Positions 19,955-29,089 of a stretch of DNA of 64,000 nt are shown piece after piece. The DNA lies in NCBI GenBank assembly GCA_019634635.1, contig JAHCBB010000017.1:38461-102460 (forward strand), written 5' to 3'. Under the pieces are notes generated by a model. That model was not told where the DNA came from. It ran no database searches and worked only from the letters and a program-made list of their open reading frames with translations. The position numbers and the translations under genes are program-made. The first letter of the stretch is position 1, and each line of letters begins with the position of its first letter. This DNA comes from Verrucomicrobiia bacterium. GTDB lineage: Bacteria; Verrucomicrobiota; Verrucomicrobiia; Limisphaerales; UBA9464.

Positions 19955-20940
19955 ATCTCGAATTGCTCCAGGCGCCGGTGCTCGCCGCAGCCTTGGTGCT
20001 GTCGGCATTCCTCTCCGGGATGGAGGCCGCCGTCATGGCCGTGAGCCGTCTCCGCATCCGGCAATGGGTGCGCGAGGGGCGTCCGGGCGCCCGCGCCCTC
20101 CAGAGCTACCTCGCCAATCCGGAGAATTTTCTCTGGACCGTGCTGGTCGGGAACACCCTGGCGAACTTCTTCATCGTGGTCATCACCGTGTTCTGGCTGA
20201 ACGAACGGGTGGGCCAATGGCCTTGGGTGCTCTGGGGGCTCATCGGGATCATCGCCTTCTGCCTGTACGTCGTGAACGACCTGCTGCCCAAGGCCCTCTT
20301 CCGCCAGTTTCCCGACCGCCTCGCGCTGTGGCTCGTCTGGCCATTCCGGCTGGTCCACGCGCTCCTCTGGCCCTTCGTCACGCTGATCGAGAGCTTCACC
20401 TCCCAGCTGCTGCGCTGGACCGGCGGACGCTCCCTCAACAGCCAGTTTTTCGCCAGCCGCGACGAAGTGCGCGACGTGGTCCTGGATCCCGCCAGCCGCC
20501 TGCATCCCACGGAACGTCAACTGATCCACCGGGTCCTCGACCTGAAGTACCGGACGGTCGGGCAAATCGCCCGTCCGCTCACCCTCGCGGACTCGGTCAA
20601 CATCCGAACCCCGATTCCCGAGGTGCTGGAGCTCTACAGCCGTCGGGGGCACACCCGCTTGCCGGTCTGGGATTCGGGGCTGACCTCGGCGCGCATCGCG
20701 GGGGTGGTCAGCCTGAAGAACATCCTGTACAGCCCGGGCGCGCCGGAACGGAAGGTGGCGGGGGACTACCTGCGTCCGGCGCTCTTTCTCAGCGAGTCGT
20801 TGCCGCTGGAGGAGGCGCTGCGCCGTCTCCAGCGGAGCGGGCAGCCGCTGGCCATCGTGGTGGACAACAGCCGGCGGGAGCGGGGGTTCCTGACGCTGTC
20901 GGACGTCCTCAAGGCGGTCTTCGGGGAGGTGACGCTGTGA
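19951..20940 (+). CDS. CNNM-type membrane protein, short form without CorC_HlyC domain (second of three)
   Basis: 329 residues. The DUF21 membrane domain (LAAALVLSAFLSGMEAAVMAVS, WTVLVGNTLANFFIVVITVFW, LWGLIGIIAFCLYVVNDLLPK) is followed by a pair of CBS motifs (residues about 200-325, ending PLAIVVDNSRRERGFLTLSD). The protein stops right after the second CBS motif, so the C-terminal CorC_HlyC domain seen in both neighbours is missing. It overlaps the gene before by four bases and the gene after by four (GTGA). The three proteins may form a mixed complex or act as paralogues with different ions; both are inference. Confidence 0.85.
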   Translation: MNLELLQAPVLAAALVLSAFLSGMEAAVMAVSRLRIRQWVREGRPGARALQSYLANPENFLWTVLVGNTLANFFIVVITVFWLNERVGQWPWVLWGLIGIIAFCLYVVNDLLPKALFRQFPDRLALWLVWPFRLVHALLWPFVTLIESFTSQLLRWTGGRSLNSQFFASRDEVRDVVLDPASRLHPTERQLIHRVLDLKYRTVGQIARPLTLADSVNIRTPIPEVLELYSRRGHTRLPVWDSGLTSARIAGVVSLKNILYSPGAPERKVAGDYLRPALFLSESLPLEEALRRLQRSGQPLAIVVDNSRRERGFLTLSDVLKAVFGEVTL

Positions 20941-22316
20941 ACCTGGAGATGCTGTGGACCCTGGCAGGGCGTCTGACAGTGGCGCTGCTGCTGGTATTGG
21001 TGAACGGGTTCTTCGTCGCCTCGGAGCTGGCGCTCGTGAAGATCCGGGAGACACAGCTCGACACCCTGGTGGCGCGGCGGCGCCGCGGCGCCCGGGACGC
21101 GCTCCGGCTCAAGCGGAACCTCAATGCCGCGATTACCGCAACCCAACTTGGGGTCACGCTCGCCGGCATGGCGCTTGGCCGGTATGTCGAGCCCATGGTG
21201 GAGGTGGTCGCAGAACCGTTGCTGCATGCCCTTGGGCTACCACCCCGACACTGGGCCTACGGGGTCCTCATCGGTGCGGGCTTCGTGATCATGTCGTTTG
21301 TCCTGATGATCCTCGGGGAGGCCCTGCCCAAGGCATTGGCGATCAACAAGACCGAGCCGGTCACGCTGATGATTGCCACACCGCTCAGCTGGTTTTTCCA
21401 GATCGCAAGACCGCTGATCCGGGTGATCAGTGGCACCGCGCTGTGGTTGGCGCAGCGCCTGGGCGTCGAGCCGCTCGACGAACATGAACGGCACAGTCCT
21501 GAAGAACTGCGGCTGATGATCCTCTCGGGGGCCAAGGACGGCGCGGGAACCGAGCTCGGACACGATATCGTGCTCAATTCCCTCGACCTGCGTCGCCGGG
21601 TGGTGCGCGAAGTGATGCGCCCGCGGCGGGAGATCACGGCGCTCAACACCGCCGCAACGCTGGAAGCCTGTCTGGAGGTCGCAGAACGCAGCCGGTACTC
21701 CCGCTTCCCGCTGTGTGAGCGCGGCGATCTGGACCGGACACCCGGGGTGGTCCATTTCAAGGACCTGGTCGCCCTTCGGAACCGCGCGTTGACCGGGGCC
21801 GACCTGCTCCCGGCCGCCCGCCCGGTCATCTACGTGCCCGAGACGGCGCGATTGGAGCGGGTCCTCCAGCTCTTCCTGGAGCGGAAACTCCACCTCGCCC
21901 TCGTGGTGGACGAATACGGCGGCACCACCGGCATGCTCACGCTGGAGAACATTCTGGAGGAACTGGTCGGGCAGATTCAGGACGAATTCGACCACGAGGG
22001 CCCCCGGATGTCCCGGAGGGGTGAGGACGGCTGGGAGCTCGCGGGCTCGCTGCCCCTCTTCGAGCTGTCGGAGCTGACGGGTACGGCGTTGGAGACCGAC
22101 GGGGTGACCACCCTCAACGGCTGGGTGACCCAGCGGCTCGGACGCTTCCCCCGCCGTGGGGATCGCATTGCGATCGGCGGCTTCGATCTGATGGTGGAGG
22201 ATCTCGAGGGATTGCGGGTGGGGCGGGTGTTGCTGAAGCGCCTCTCAGCCGCCGAGTCTTCCGAAACGACCGACGTGGAGGAGCAGGCGGGAACCGGCGG
22301 GGAATCGCCCGGATAG
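20937..22316 (+). CDS. CNNM/HlyC-CorC family membrane protein (third of three)
   Basis: 459 residues, the full-length form. The DUF21 domain includes VNGFFVASELALVKIRETQL, NAAITATQLGVTLAGMALG and VIMSFVLMILGEALPKALAI. The CBS pair contains VMRPRREITALN and LALVVDEYGGTTGMLTLENI. The CorC_HlyC domain occupies about 350-440 (GWELAGSLPLFELSELTG). Start is GTG 20937, overlapping the previous stop, or ATG 20949. It closes an overlapping triplet of related transporters. A T-rich terminator is not seen before the convergent TlpA gene 9 bases away. Confidence 0.9.
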   Translation: MNLEMLWTLAGRLTVALLLVLVNGFFVASELALVKIRETQLDTLVARRRRGARDALRLKRNLNAAITATQLGVTLAGMALGRYVEPMVEVVAEPLLHALGLPPRHWAYGVLIGAGFVIMSFVLMILGEALPKALAINKTEPVTLMIATPLSWFFQIARPLIRVISGTALWLAQRLGVEPLDEHERHSPEELRLMILSGAKDGAGTELGHDIVLNSLDLRRRVVREVMRPRREITALNTAATLEACLEVAERSRYSRFPLCERGDLDRTPGVVHFKDLVALRNRALTGADLLPAARPVIYVPETARLERVLQLFLERKLHLALVVDEYGGTTGMLTLENILEELVGQIQDEFDHEGPRMSRRGEDGWELAGSLPLFELSELTGTALETDGVTTLNGWVTQRLGRFPRRGDRIAIGGFDLMVEDLEGLRVGRVLLKRLSAAESSETTDVEEQAGTGGESPG

Positions 22317-22325
22317 GGCCTGCAC

Positions 22326-22844
22326 TCACTGTGGCGGCAGCAGGGGCTGCACGACGTTGGAGATCTCCCGTTCGGTGAGGGTTCCGAGATAGCGGGCCAC
22401 AACCTGGCCGTTGGTTGCGATGACGAGGGTCGTGGGCAACGAGGCGATGGCGAGGGACTCCAGGAGGTTGGTGTCGGCAATCAGGACCGGGTATTGAATT
22501 CGATGGCGCCTGGCAAATGGGCCCACCACGGCGGCCCCCCGTTCATCCGTGGCGGCTCCGAGCACCGCGACCCCTCTCTCGGACCAGGCCCGGTGAACGG
22601 CATTGAGCTCGGGGATCTCGCGGCGACAGGGAGGACACCAGGTCGCCCAGAAATTGAGCACCACCACCCGTCCGGCAAACTGCGCTGAATCCACGGGTTC
22701 CCCGGTCAGGCTGTCCATCTGCCACTCCGGCATCATCACACCCGACCCGGGAAGGCGCACAAACGACGGCCCCGTCGGCCGGCTGACCCACCAGCCTAGC
22801 AATGCGGCCAGGGCAAAGGGCACGAGCCATCGGGGGCGCTTCAT
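22326..22844 (-). CDS. TlpA/ResA-like thioredoxin-fold protein
   Basis: 172 residues. The N-terminal hydrophobic segment (LVPFALAALLGWWV, 7-20) anchors or exports it, placing the thioredoxin fold in the periplasm. The active site is WCPPC (69-73) in VVVLNFWATWCPPCRREIPEL. The cis-Pro loop is ASLPTTLVI. Such proteins reduce disulfides, commonly in cytochrome c maturation, which fits the several CxxCH proteins in this window. Its start overlaps the stop of the upstream SGNH hydrolase gene by four bases. Confidence 0.9.
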   Translation of the reverse strand: MKRPRWLVPFALAALLGWWVSRPTGPSFVRLPGSGVMMPEWQMDSLTGEPVDSAQFAGRVVVLNFWATWCPPCRREIPELNAVHRAWSERGVAVLGAATDERGAAVVGPFARRHRIQYPVLIADTNLLESLAIASLPTTLVIATNGQVVARYLGTLTEREISNVVQPLLPPQ

Positions 22845-23536
22845 GGGCGGTCCCCTCCGGTGCGTGCCCTGCGAATCGCGCGCTCAATCACCGGCGTCCA
22901 GGCCGCGTAGCCGGCAGCGTTCAGATGGAGCGCATCCGGCTCGAAATACGCCGGATCCGGCTCCCCATCCGGGTCGAGGACTACGGCAAACGTGTCCGCG
23001 AATTCAATATTCGGATGCTGCCGCGCGAAACCCGCCATCCGGGCATTGAGATCCCGCTGGGCCTCCATCAATGACCGCCGGCTGGGACTTGCCTTGACCC
23101 CAAGCAGGATGACCGGAGTCCCGGGCAATTGGCGCTCCACCCGATTGAGAAACTCCAGCACATCCGACGCCACGGCGTCGGCCGGCGCGCCCCGCGCCAG
23201 GTCGTTGTCCCCCTCGTACACCACAATCATCCGCGGGCGATACGGCGTCACCACCCGATCAAAGTGCAGCAGCAGGTCCCGCATCGTGGAGCCGCCAAAC
23301 CCGCGGTTGAGAACGGGTTCCCCCGGGAATACCGCAGGCAGATTGGTCCAAAGCCGGATGCTGGAACTGCCGACAAAAAGGACCGGACCACGCGGCGGCG
23401 GGGTTTGGCGGTCCGCCAGCTCGAACTGCCGGATTTCCGGCTCGAAGGGGACGGCCTCCGAATCCCGAGCGACAGCATGCGCCTGAACGCCAGCCCCGGC
23501 CAAAAGCACGGCCCAGCCGGTTCGAATCCAATGCAT
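22841..23536 (-). CDS. GDSL/SGNH-type esterase, secreted
   Basis: 231 residues with a signal peptide (MHWIRTGWAVLLAGAGVQAH). Block I is GSSSIRLW, with the nucleophile serine at 57-58. The block II Gly is in NRGFGGSTMRDLL, the block III Asn in VVYEGDNDLARG, and the catalytic Asp-x-x-His in DALHLNAAGY. It belongs to the periplasmic or secreted acetylesterase-like SGNH group; substrate unknown. It is translationally coupled to the TlpA gene. Its promoter should lie in the repeat-containing gap 23537-24401. Confidence 0.9.
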   Translation of the reverse strand: MHWIRTGWAVLLAGAGVQAHAVARDSEAVPFEPEIRQFELADRQTPPPRGPVLFVGSSSIRLWTNLPAVFPGEPVLNRGFGGSTMRDLLLHFDRVVTPYRPRMIVVYEGDNDLARGAPADAVASDVLEFLNRVERQLPGTPVILLGVKASPSRRSLMEAQRDLNARMAGFARQHPNIEFADTFAVVLDPDGEPDPAYFEPDALHLNAAGYAAWTPVIERAIRRARTGGDRP

Positions 23537-24401
23537 GGATTCGGATCATGAACCTCGAACGGAAATGTGGCCAGCCTCAACGGAGCCCCTGCTGCACCGC
23601 CTCACCGCCTCGCCGCAGGGCATTTCATCTGATTTGACCGGGCTGGGGCATGGCCGTGGGTCTCGGCCGATCAGGCCTGCTGGAAGGCGCGGCGGACGTC
23701 CACCGGCTCGAAGTGCCACCTCCCGCATAGGGACGGGTCATTGCCGGGTCGCCCCTCCGGGATCCCGACAGAGGGACAGGCGAAGGGTCCCGAACTCCCC
23801 TCGCGGTGGGGCGAGAGTCCTCGCGAGCCGTCCGCGCGTGGAGTCCCCACAGCCCAGGTACCAAGGTTGCCCGCGCGGTTCGCGGGAGCCTCACCCATCC
23901 AGCCGAAAACCTCCCCCGATCAAGACAGTCACCGGCAACGGGGCCGGCGGTCCAGACATAGGGACAGGTCAATGCTGGGTGGCCTCCCCGGGCTGGGAAC
24001 GCGCGACGTTCCACCATCCAAGCACCATAACCCCGATCCCCGCTGTCACTCCACACGCTGTGCGGAAGAAATTACGGACGTGCGGGAGCGTGTCCCTACC
24101 AGCAATTGGCAGCGGCGTGTTCCATCCGCGACCCAGATTTACTCCGCCACGCCCACGGTCAAAACCGCAGGGAACGCGGGAAGACCTACCGCCCAAGAGC
24201 TACCAGCACGGGAAGGGCGCATTCATCGCCCGACTCCGGACCTCATCTCCGCGGCAGCCTCTCCGCATCGAGAACACCGCGTGTCGCATCGTCATGCGAC
24301 ATGACGCCGTAAGTGTTTGGGCGGCTTGGTGGGCGATGTTGACTCCGGGACCGGATCCGTCTGGCCCTCGACGCCTCACGTCGCCCCGGTAGCCTTTCTA
24401 C
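23537..24401. other. 865-bp intergenic region, no gene recognised
   Basis: This divergent gap lies between the SGNH hydrolase (minus) and the response regulator (plus). Several overlapping open frames cross it, but none resembles a protein and composition is uniform. The central part (about 23704-24010) is made of diverged copies of the dispersed repeat. The rest, including slightly AT-richer sequence near 24020-24330, presumably holds both promoters. Confidence 0.55.
23704..24010 (+). repeat. Cluster of diverged intergenic repeat elements
   Basis: Three versions of the GGGACAGGTCAA motif are present, at 23730 (GGGACGGGTCAT), 23773 (GGGACAGGCGAA) and 23961 (exact). The element at 23804-23902 starts GTGGGGCGAGAGTCCTCGCG and reaches GGAGTCCCCAC, so its ends GTGGGG and CCCCAC are inverted repeats. 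It continues into GGGAGCCTCACCCATCCAG. The same parts in the same order occur at 38336 and, further diverged, in the array at 54.1 kb. Confidence 0.6.
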
Positions 24402-25079
24402 GTGGCTCAGACATCCGTCACGCCCGCCGCGGCCCCGATCCAGGTGATCCTGGTCGAGGACGACCGCGCACTCGCGTCGGAACTCGCCGCACTGCTGCGA
24501 AACGAGGCCGATCTCAACGTCGCCGGCACCTTCGGCACGGCCGAGGCGGCCGAACGGGACCTGATCGCCGGCATGGCCGACGTGGTGGTCACCGACATCC
24601 AGCTTCCCGGCCGCAGCGGGATTGACCTGATTCGGGCTCACAAACCGAACCTGCCGTCCACCCAGTTCCTGGTGCTCAGCATGTTTGACGACGACGACGT
24701 CGTCTTCGCAGCACTCCGCGCCGGCGCCAGCGGGTACATCCTCAAACGGAATCTCCGGGGCCAGCTCGCCGGAATGATCCGAGACCTGCATTCGGGCGGG
24801 GCCCCGATGAGCAGCAGCATCGCGCGCAAGCTGGTCCACGAATTCCAGGGACGGAGCCCCGATGCCGAGGCCGTGGCCGTGGCCGGGCTGGCGCCCCGCG
24901 AATCGGAGCTTCTCGACCTGCTCGCCCGCGGACGCAGCTACAAGGAATGCGCCGAGGCCATGTCACTGAAGCTGGACACCGTCCGCACCTACATCCGGCG
25001 CCTGTACGAAAAGCTGCACGTCCACAGCCGCCACGAGGCCGTGGCCAAGGCCAGGAAAGGAGGCGACCCCCAGTCGTGA
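24402..25079 (+). CDS. NarL/FixJ-type response regulator
   Basis: 225 residues. The receiver domain has VILVEDDRAL (acidic pocket) and the phospho-acceptor Asp in VVTDIQLPGRSGIDL. The switch Ser is in FLVLSMFDDDD and the conserved Lys in GYILKRNL. The LuxR-type helix-turn-helix at the C-terminus reads LAPRESELLDLLARGRSYKE with TVRTYIRRLYEKLHVHSR. It starts at GTG 24402; no ATG is suitably placed. The gene is convergent with the giant histidine kinase ending at 25145, 65 bases away. That kinase has the matching HisKA_3 domain, so the two are the probable cognate pair. Confidence 0.93.
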   Translation: MAQTSVTPAAAPIQVILVEDDRALASELAALLRNEADLNVAGTFGTAEAAERDLIAGMADVVVTDIQLPGRSGIDLIRAHKPNLPSTQFLVLSMFDDDDVVFAALRAGASGYILKRNLRGQLAGMIRDLHSGGAPMSSSIARKLVHEFQGRSPDAEAVAVAGLAPRESELLDLLARGRSYKECAEAMSLKLDTVRTYIRRLYEKLHVHSRHEAVAKARKGGDPQS

Positions 25080-25144
25080 TCCCGGCCTCCGTTGTTGCAT
25101 TGCATCATTCGAGTGCGGGTCGCCGGAAACCCACAGATTCCGTC

Positions 25145-28100
25145 TCAAGGCAGTGGCGCTACCATCCGTACACAGGTCCCCTGCCCCGGCGCGCTGGTAA
25201 TGTCCATCCGCCCCCCGAGCTGACGGGCGCGGTCCCGCAGACTGCCGAGACCGTTGCCACCGCGGCCGTTGGCGGGCTCCGCCGCCGCCACAGCTCCGGC
25301 TCCCACTTCTGGAGGGATGGCCGGCATCCGAAACCCGCAGCCATTGTCCTGGATCACGACCTCCACCGCCCGCCCGCCAGCATCAATGCGGAAGGTGAAG
25401 TGAACGTGCGTGGCCCGGGAATGCCGCAGCACGTTGCAGCAGGATTCCTTGACCCACCGCAGCAGGTGATGCCGCCAGTCGCCCGGAACGAGGATTTTGG
25501 GGATTTCCGAGGGAAGGTCGAAGACCGCCGTCATCGGGGAGCCGGTGAAGAAATCCTCCATCCAGGCCTCCAGGTAGCCGACCACGCTCTCGAGGGAATC
25601 CTTGGATGGATTCACCACCCAGACCGTTTCGTCCAGGGCCCGCAGAACGCTTCGGGGATCGGCCCCGGGTCCCAAGGCCCCCGGGGACACGCCGGACGAC
25701 ACCCCTCCATTTCCTCCCAGGCGGAGCGTCATCCGGGTGAGCTCGGCCCCCAGCTCGTCGTGCATGTCCTGTGCGATCTTGCGCCGCTGGTCGGTCAACC
25801 GGAGTTCCTGCTCAATCCGGGAGGCGCGGCGGGCGCTGCGCAACCGCAGGGACACCAACCCGACCACCGCACCGGCCACCGAAGCCATCGAGAGCCCCCG
25901 AAACCAGACCGTTTCAAAATACCGCGGCAGAATTTCGAATTCCAGCCGGGCCGGTGGGTTGCTGACGAGGCCGCTTCCGCCGCGGGCCCGCACCGCCACG
26001 CGATAGGTTCCGGGCCGGAGATGGGTCAGGACCGCGTGGGGCTGGGAGGTTTCGCGATGGATCTGTGTGTTTGGCCCAATGATTTCATAACTGTAGGTCA
26101 CCCGCTCCGGGGTGGTGAAGCTCACGCTGTCGAACAGGACCTCCACGCCCCGGCCTCCGCCCGGCGGCAGGACCATTCGTTCGGCAACGGCAGGAAAGGG
26201 TCGCTCGTTCGAGAGGATCGCCGCAATCGCCACGGGAGGAGGCCGAAGCGTCTCCAACACCTCGCGCGGATCGAAGCCGGCGAGTCCTCCCGAGGTCGCC
26301 ACCCAGATGCTGCCATCGGCACAGCGAGCCATGGCCGGCTGGAAATTAAGGCGGGCTTCCCCCGGGGGAAACCCGTCGGATCGTGCGAGACTCAGCGGGT
26401 TTACCCGCGGGATCCGGCCTGCGAAGAAATCCTCCAATTCCTGACGCCGCACCGCATGGACGCCCCGTTTTCCGGCGAACCAGACGTGACCCTCCGCCTC
26501 TTCCATATCGCACACGACGGACTCCGAAAGTCCGTCGGCAGGTCGAATCCATCGAAAGGCCCCATCCCTCCAGATGCCGAGGCCATTTTCACTGCCCAGC
26601 CACAGGGTGCCATCCGGCGAAAATCCCAAGGGAACGCACATGCTTTCGGGAGGAGAATGGGTATCCGGGAACCAGGCCACCTGCTCGCCTTCAATACGGA
26701 ACAGGCCGTGATTGCCGGTACCCACCCAAAGTCGGCCCGAAGCATCCTCCGCGATTCCGATCAGATGGACCCGCGGGTCCGGATGGAGCGTCCACACCCG
26801 GAAGTCGGGCCCTTCATTACAAAATATTAGTCCAGATGGTTGCCCATCGGGAAGCCTCCGGATCTGAACCAACTCACGTTCACGAACGAGCCAGGGGGTG
26901 CCATCCCGGGCCACGTGGACTTGGGAAACTTCGGCAAGATTCGGGCTTGACCCATTCGAACGGATCAAATGGAGGTGCCAACTGGCTCGTTCGCGGGTCA
27001 CCTCGGGACCACCCTCAAGATTTGGAGCAGCGGAGATCAGGCGTCCATCCTGGAAAAGCGCGCAGAGTCCCAATCCGGGTCGAAATGATGGCAGCGGCGC
27101 CGCCTTCATCGTCCCGGGATCGAGGATTGCGATGCCAGACCCGTGGACACCCACAAGGAGTCGTCCGTCAGGAGAGGCCGTGACCGAATGAGTATTCTTT
27201 CCCGCCAACCCATCAGGCGCCCCCGGAACGCGGATCAGGGGCGCTTGAACCAGGGCAACCCCTTGGGTCCTTGTTCCCACCCAAACGCCTCCCTCGTGAT
27301 TCGGGATGACCGCAGTGATGCTGGAGTCCTCAATGCCGGCGCCGATCGGCACATGGGTCCAAGCGCTGCCGTCATACTCAAGAAGGCCGCGAGAGGTCGC
27401 GAACCAACCCTTCATTCCGCGACCCGAAACCTCTGCGACCGGAGTGGCAGTAGCCCCTGCGAACTCCCAAGTGCCGCCGGCGTGACGCCGCCAATGGAAG
27501 CCCTGCTTTCCCGAGTCAACGCGCACCTCCGACCACTGGGCTCCGTCGAGTGATTCCATCCAGAGTCGCGCGTGGACGCCGCCATCCGGCCTGGAATCGG
27601 CCACTCTCACGCATGGCGGTACCCAATCCGGCCGGGAGTCCGGATCTCCATCGTCGTCCTCAAACTGGGCCATCATCACCAGGGCACCGGTCGCGAGGTC
27701 CCGTCGCCAAAGCGCGTCCGGTTCCTCGGTGGCGATCCAGAGGGCATCCCTTCCCTGCCACAATTGCTGCACCTGCCCGGGAAGCGCAGTCACCCACTCG
27801 ACTCGTTCCTCGATCCCGTGAATGCGCCAAAGTTGGGCCAGACCCCGGGGCTCCTCATCCCGATAACTGGCCACCCAAAGGTCGTGATCGCCCGACGGGG
27901 CCATGGCGCGCACGTACGAGGCCGGGCTCAACTGGCTGAAGACCTTCGGCGGCACCCCGGGCTTCAGGCGCAACAGTCCGCGAAACAGGCCGAGCCAGAC
28001 CGTCCCGGTTGGATGCTCCGTCATGCAGATCACGTCGGGGGATGTCCGGGCAAGTTCGTTTTCCACGCCGTCCAAAAGCTCGAAGCGCCGCCCGTTGAAT

Positions 28101-28960
28101 TGGAACGGCCCGTGTTCCAATCCAAGCCATAGCGCTCCGTTGCCCCGCTGAAGCAGGGTTTGGACATGTGCGGTGGGCAGCCCGTGATCGGTGGTCCAGT
28201 GGGCAACCCGATAGGCCATCGGACCCGCGACATGGACCGCCACGTGTTCCGGAACGATCGCAGGTCCGCCGGTCGGCAGGGCCCGAGGCTCGGGCCGCGG
28301 TTGCCCGCTCAGTTCACGGATCGCGACGTCGGTGAGGGCGCGGCCATAGATGCGGAGATCCCTGATGTCCCCATCCCAAGGGTCATTTCCCAGAGCTCTG
28401 TTTCCCACACAAAGCGTGGTTGCAGGACCTACGGCTGGAATTGGCACAACACCCCTGACGGACCAGCGGTCATCCAGCAGAATCTCCACCCCGGATGAAG
28501 CCACCCGAATTGCCAGAAAATGCCAATCGTCACCCAAGACCACCCAAGGCGTCTGGCCGGCCGGGGCGCCGGCGGACCAACTGGCAACTGCACAACAGTT
28601 CGAACACCCATAGCCTTGGAGGCCCCACCAGTCCTGGAGTCCCGAATCCAGCACAAGGATCCCACCGTTCGCCCCGCCGCCATCGGGCAAGACCCGCCGG
28701 ATCCAGCATGTGATCGTGAACGTGGTGTTGGTGATGCCCGGCCCCAACTCCATCCAGCCGGCCAAACCCCCAAATCGCGCCCGAGGATCCGAGGCCTGGG
28801 GGCCGAGACCCCGGCGAACGCCTTTGCGTCCGGTGACCTCATCCATGCCCTCGGCAGGATCAGGCCACCAGTGGAGCAGGCCTTCGGCGGGAATCACCGG
28901 TGGCGTCTGTGCGGCCGCACTCGCGTCCGGAACCATCAGGCACCATAACAAGGCCAACAT
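25145..28960 (-). CDS. Hybrid sensor: LamG + two-component propeller + Y_Y_Y + HisKA_3 histidine kinase
   Basis: 1271 residues. A signal peptide (MLALLWCLMVPDASA) is followed by a LamG/concanavalin-like domain (about 30-210, containing TFTITCWIRRVLPDGG and WHFLAIRVASSGVEILLDDR). A large beta-propeller of Reg_prop repeats spans about 230-920 (for example GAGIEDSSITAVIPNHEGGV and EDASGRLWVGTGNHGLF). The Y_Y_Y domain lies around 940-1010, then one transmembrane helix near 1015-1040. The cytoplasmic HisKA_3 box is RRKIAQDMHDELGAELTRM with His1067, and HATPase_c contains VIQDNGCGF and GLGSLRDRARQLGG. No receiver or DNA-binding domain is attached. Start ATG 28960 gives the signal peptide; the frame extends upstream without one. 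In Bacteroides-like systems such propellers sense polysaccharide fragments. The extra LamG is a plausible carbohydrate-binding module. Confidence 0.9.
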   Translation of the reverse strand: MLALLWCLMVPDASAAAQTPPVIPAEGLLHWWPDPAEGMDEVTGRKGVRRGLGPQASDPRARFGGLAGWMELGPGITNTTFTITCWIRRVLPDGGGANGGILVLDSGLQDWWGLQGYGCSNCCAVASWSAGAPAGQTPWVVLGDDWHFLAIRVASSGVEILLDDRWSVRGVVPIPAVGPATTLCVGNRALGNDPWDGDIRDLRIYGRALTDVAIRELSGQPRPEPRALPTGGPAIVPEHVAVHVAGPMAYRVAHWTTDHGLPTAHVQTLLQRGNGALWLGLEHGPFQFNGRRFELLDGVENELARTSPDVICMTEHPTGTVWLGLFRGLLRLKPGVPPKVFSQLSPASYVRAMAPSGDHDLWVASYRDEEPRGLAQLWRIHGIEERVEWVTALPGQVQQLWQGRDALWIATEEPDALWRRDLATGALVMMAQFEDDDGDPDSRPDWVPPCVRVADSRPDGGVHARLWMESLDGAQWSEVRVDSGKQGFHWRRHAGGTWEFAGATATPVAEVSGRGMKGWFATSRGLLEYDGSAWTHVPIGAGIEDSSITAVIPNHEGGVWVGTRTQGVALVQAPLIRVPGAPDGLAGKNTHSVTASPDGRLLVGVHGSGIAILDPGTMKAAPLPSFRPGLGLCALFQDGRLISAAPNLEGGPEVTRERASWHLHLIRSNGSSPNLAEVSQVHVARDGTPWLVRERELVQIRRLPDGQPSGLIFCNEGPDFRVWTLHPDPRVHLIGIAEDASGRLWVGTGNHGLFRIEGEQVAWFPDTHSPPESMCVPLGFSPDGTLWLGSENGLGIWRDGAFRWIRPADGLSESVVCDMEEAEGHVWFAGKRGVHAVRRQELEDFFAGRIPRVNPLSLARSDGFPPGEARLNFQPAMARCADGSIWVATSGGLAGFDPREVLETLRPPPVAIAAILSNERPFPAVAERMVLPPGGGRGVEVLFDSVSFTTPERVTYSYEIIGPNTQIHRETSQPHAVLTHLRPGTYRVAVRARGGSGLVSNPPARLEFEILPRYFETVWFRGLSMASVAGAVVGLVSLRLRSARRASRIEQELRLTDQRRKIAQDMHDELGAELTRMTLRLGGNGGVSSGVSPGALGPGADPRSVLRALDETVWVVNPSKDSLESVVGYLEAWMEDFFTGSPMTAVFDLPSEIPKILVPGDWRHHLLRWVKESCCNVLRHSRATHVHFTFRIDAGGRAVEVVIQDNGCGFRMPAIPPEVGAGAVAAAEPANGRGGNGLGSLRDRARQLGGRMDITSAPGQGTCVRMVAPLP

Positions 28961-29089
28961 CCGAACGGACCGCCCGATCCCGCACGAAATCCGGTCGGCA
29001 TGCCCCCGCCATTCCTCCCTGCTTCCCTGTGCCGGCCTGCACCGATAGGCTCCGCCCCCTGAGCCCGTCCTGCAGCGCTCCCAAAACGC

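Noticed and set aside
23535..24392. 285-residue frame in the 23.5-24.4 kb gap
   Set aside because: The translation is low-complexity, rich in Arg, Pro and Gly, shows no domain, and lies over repeat elements.
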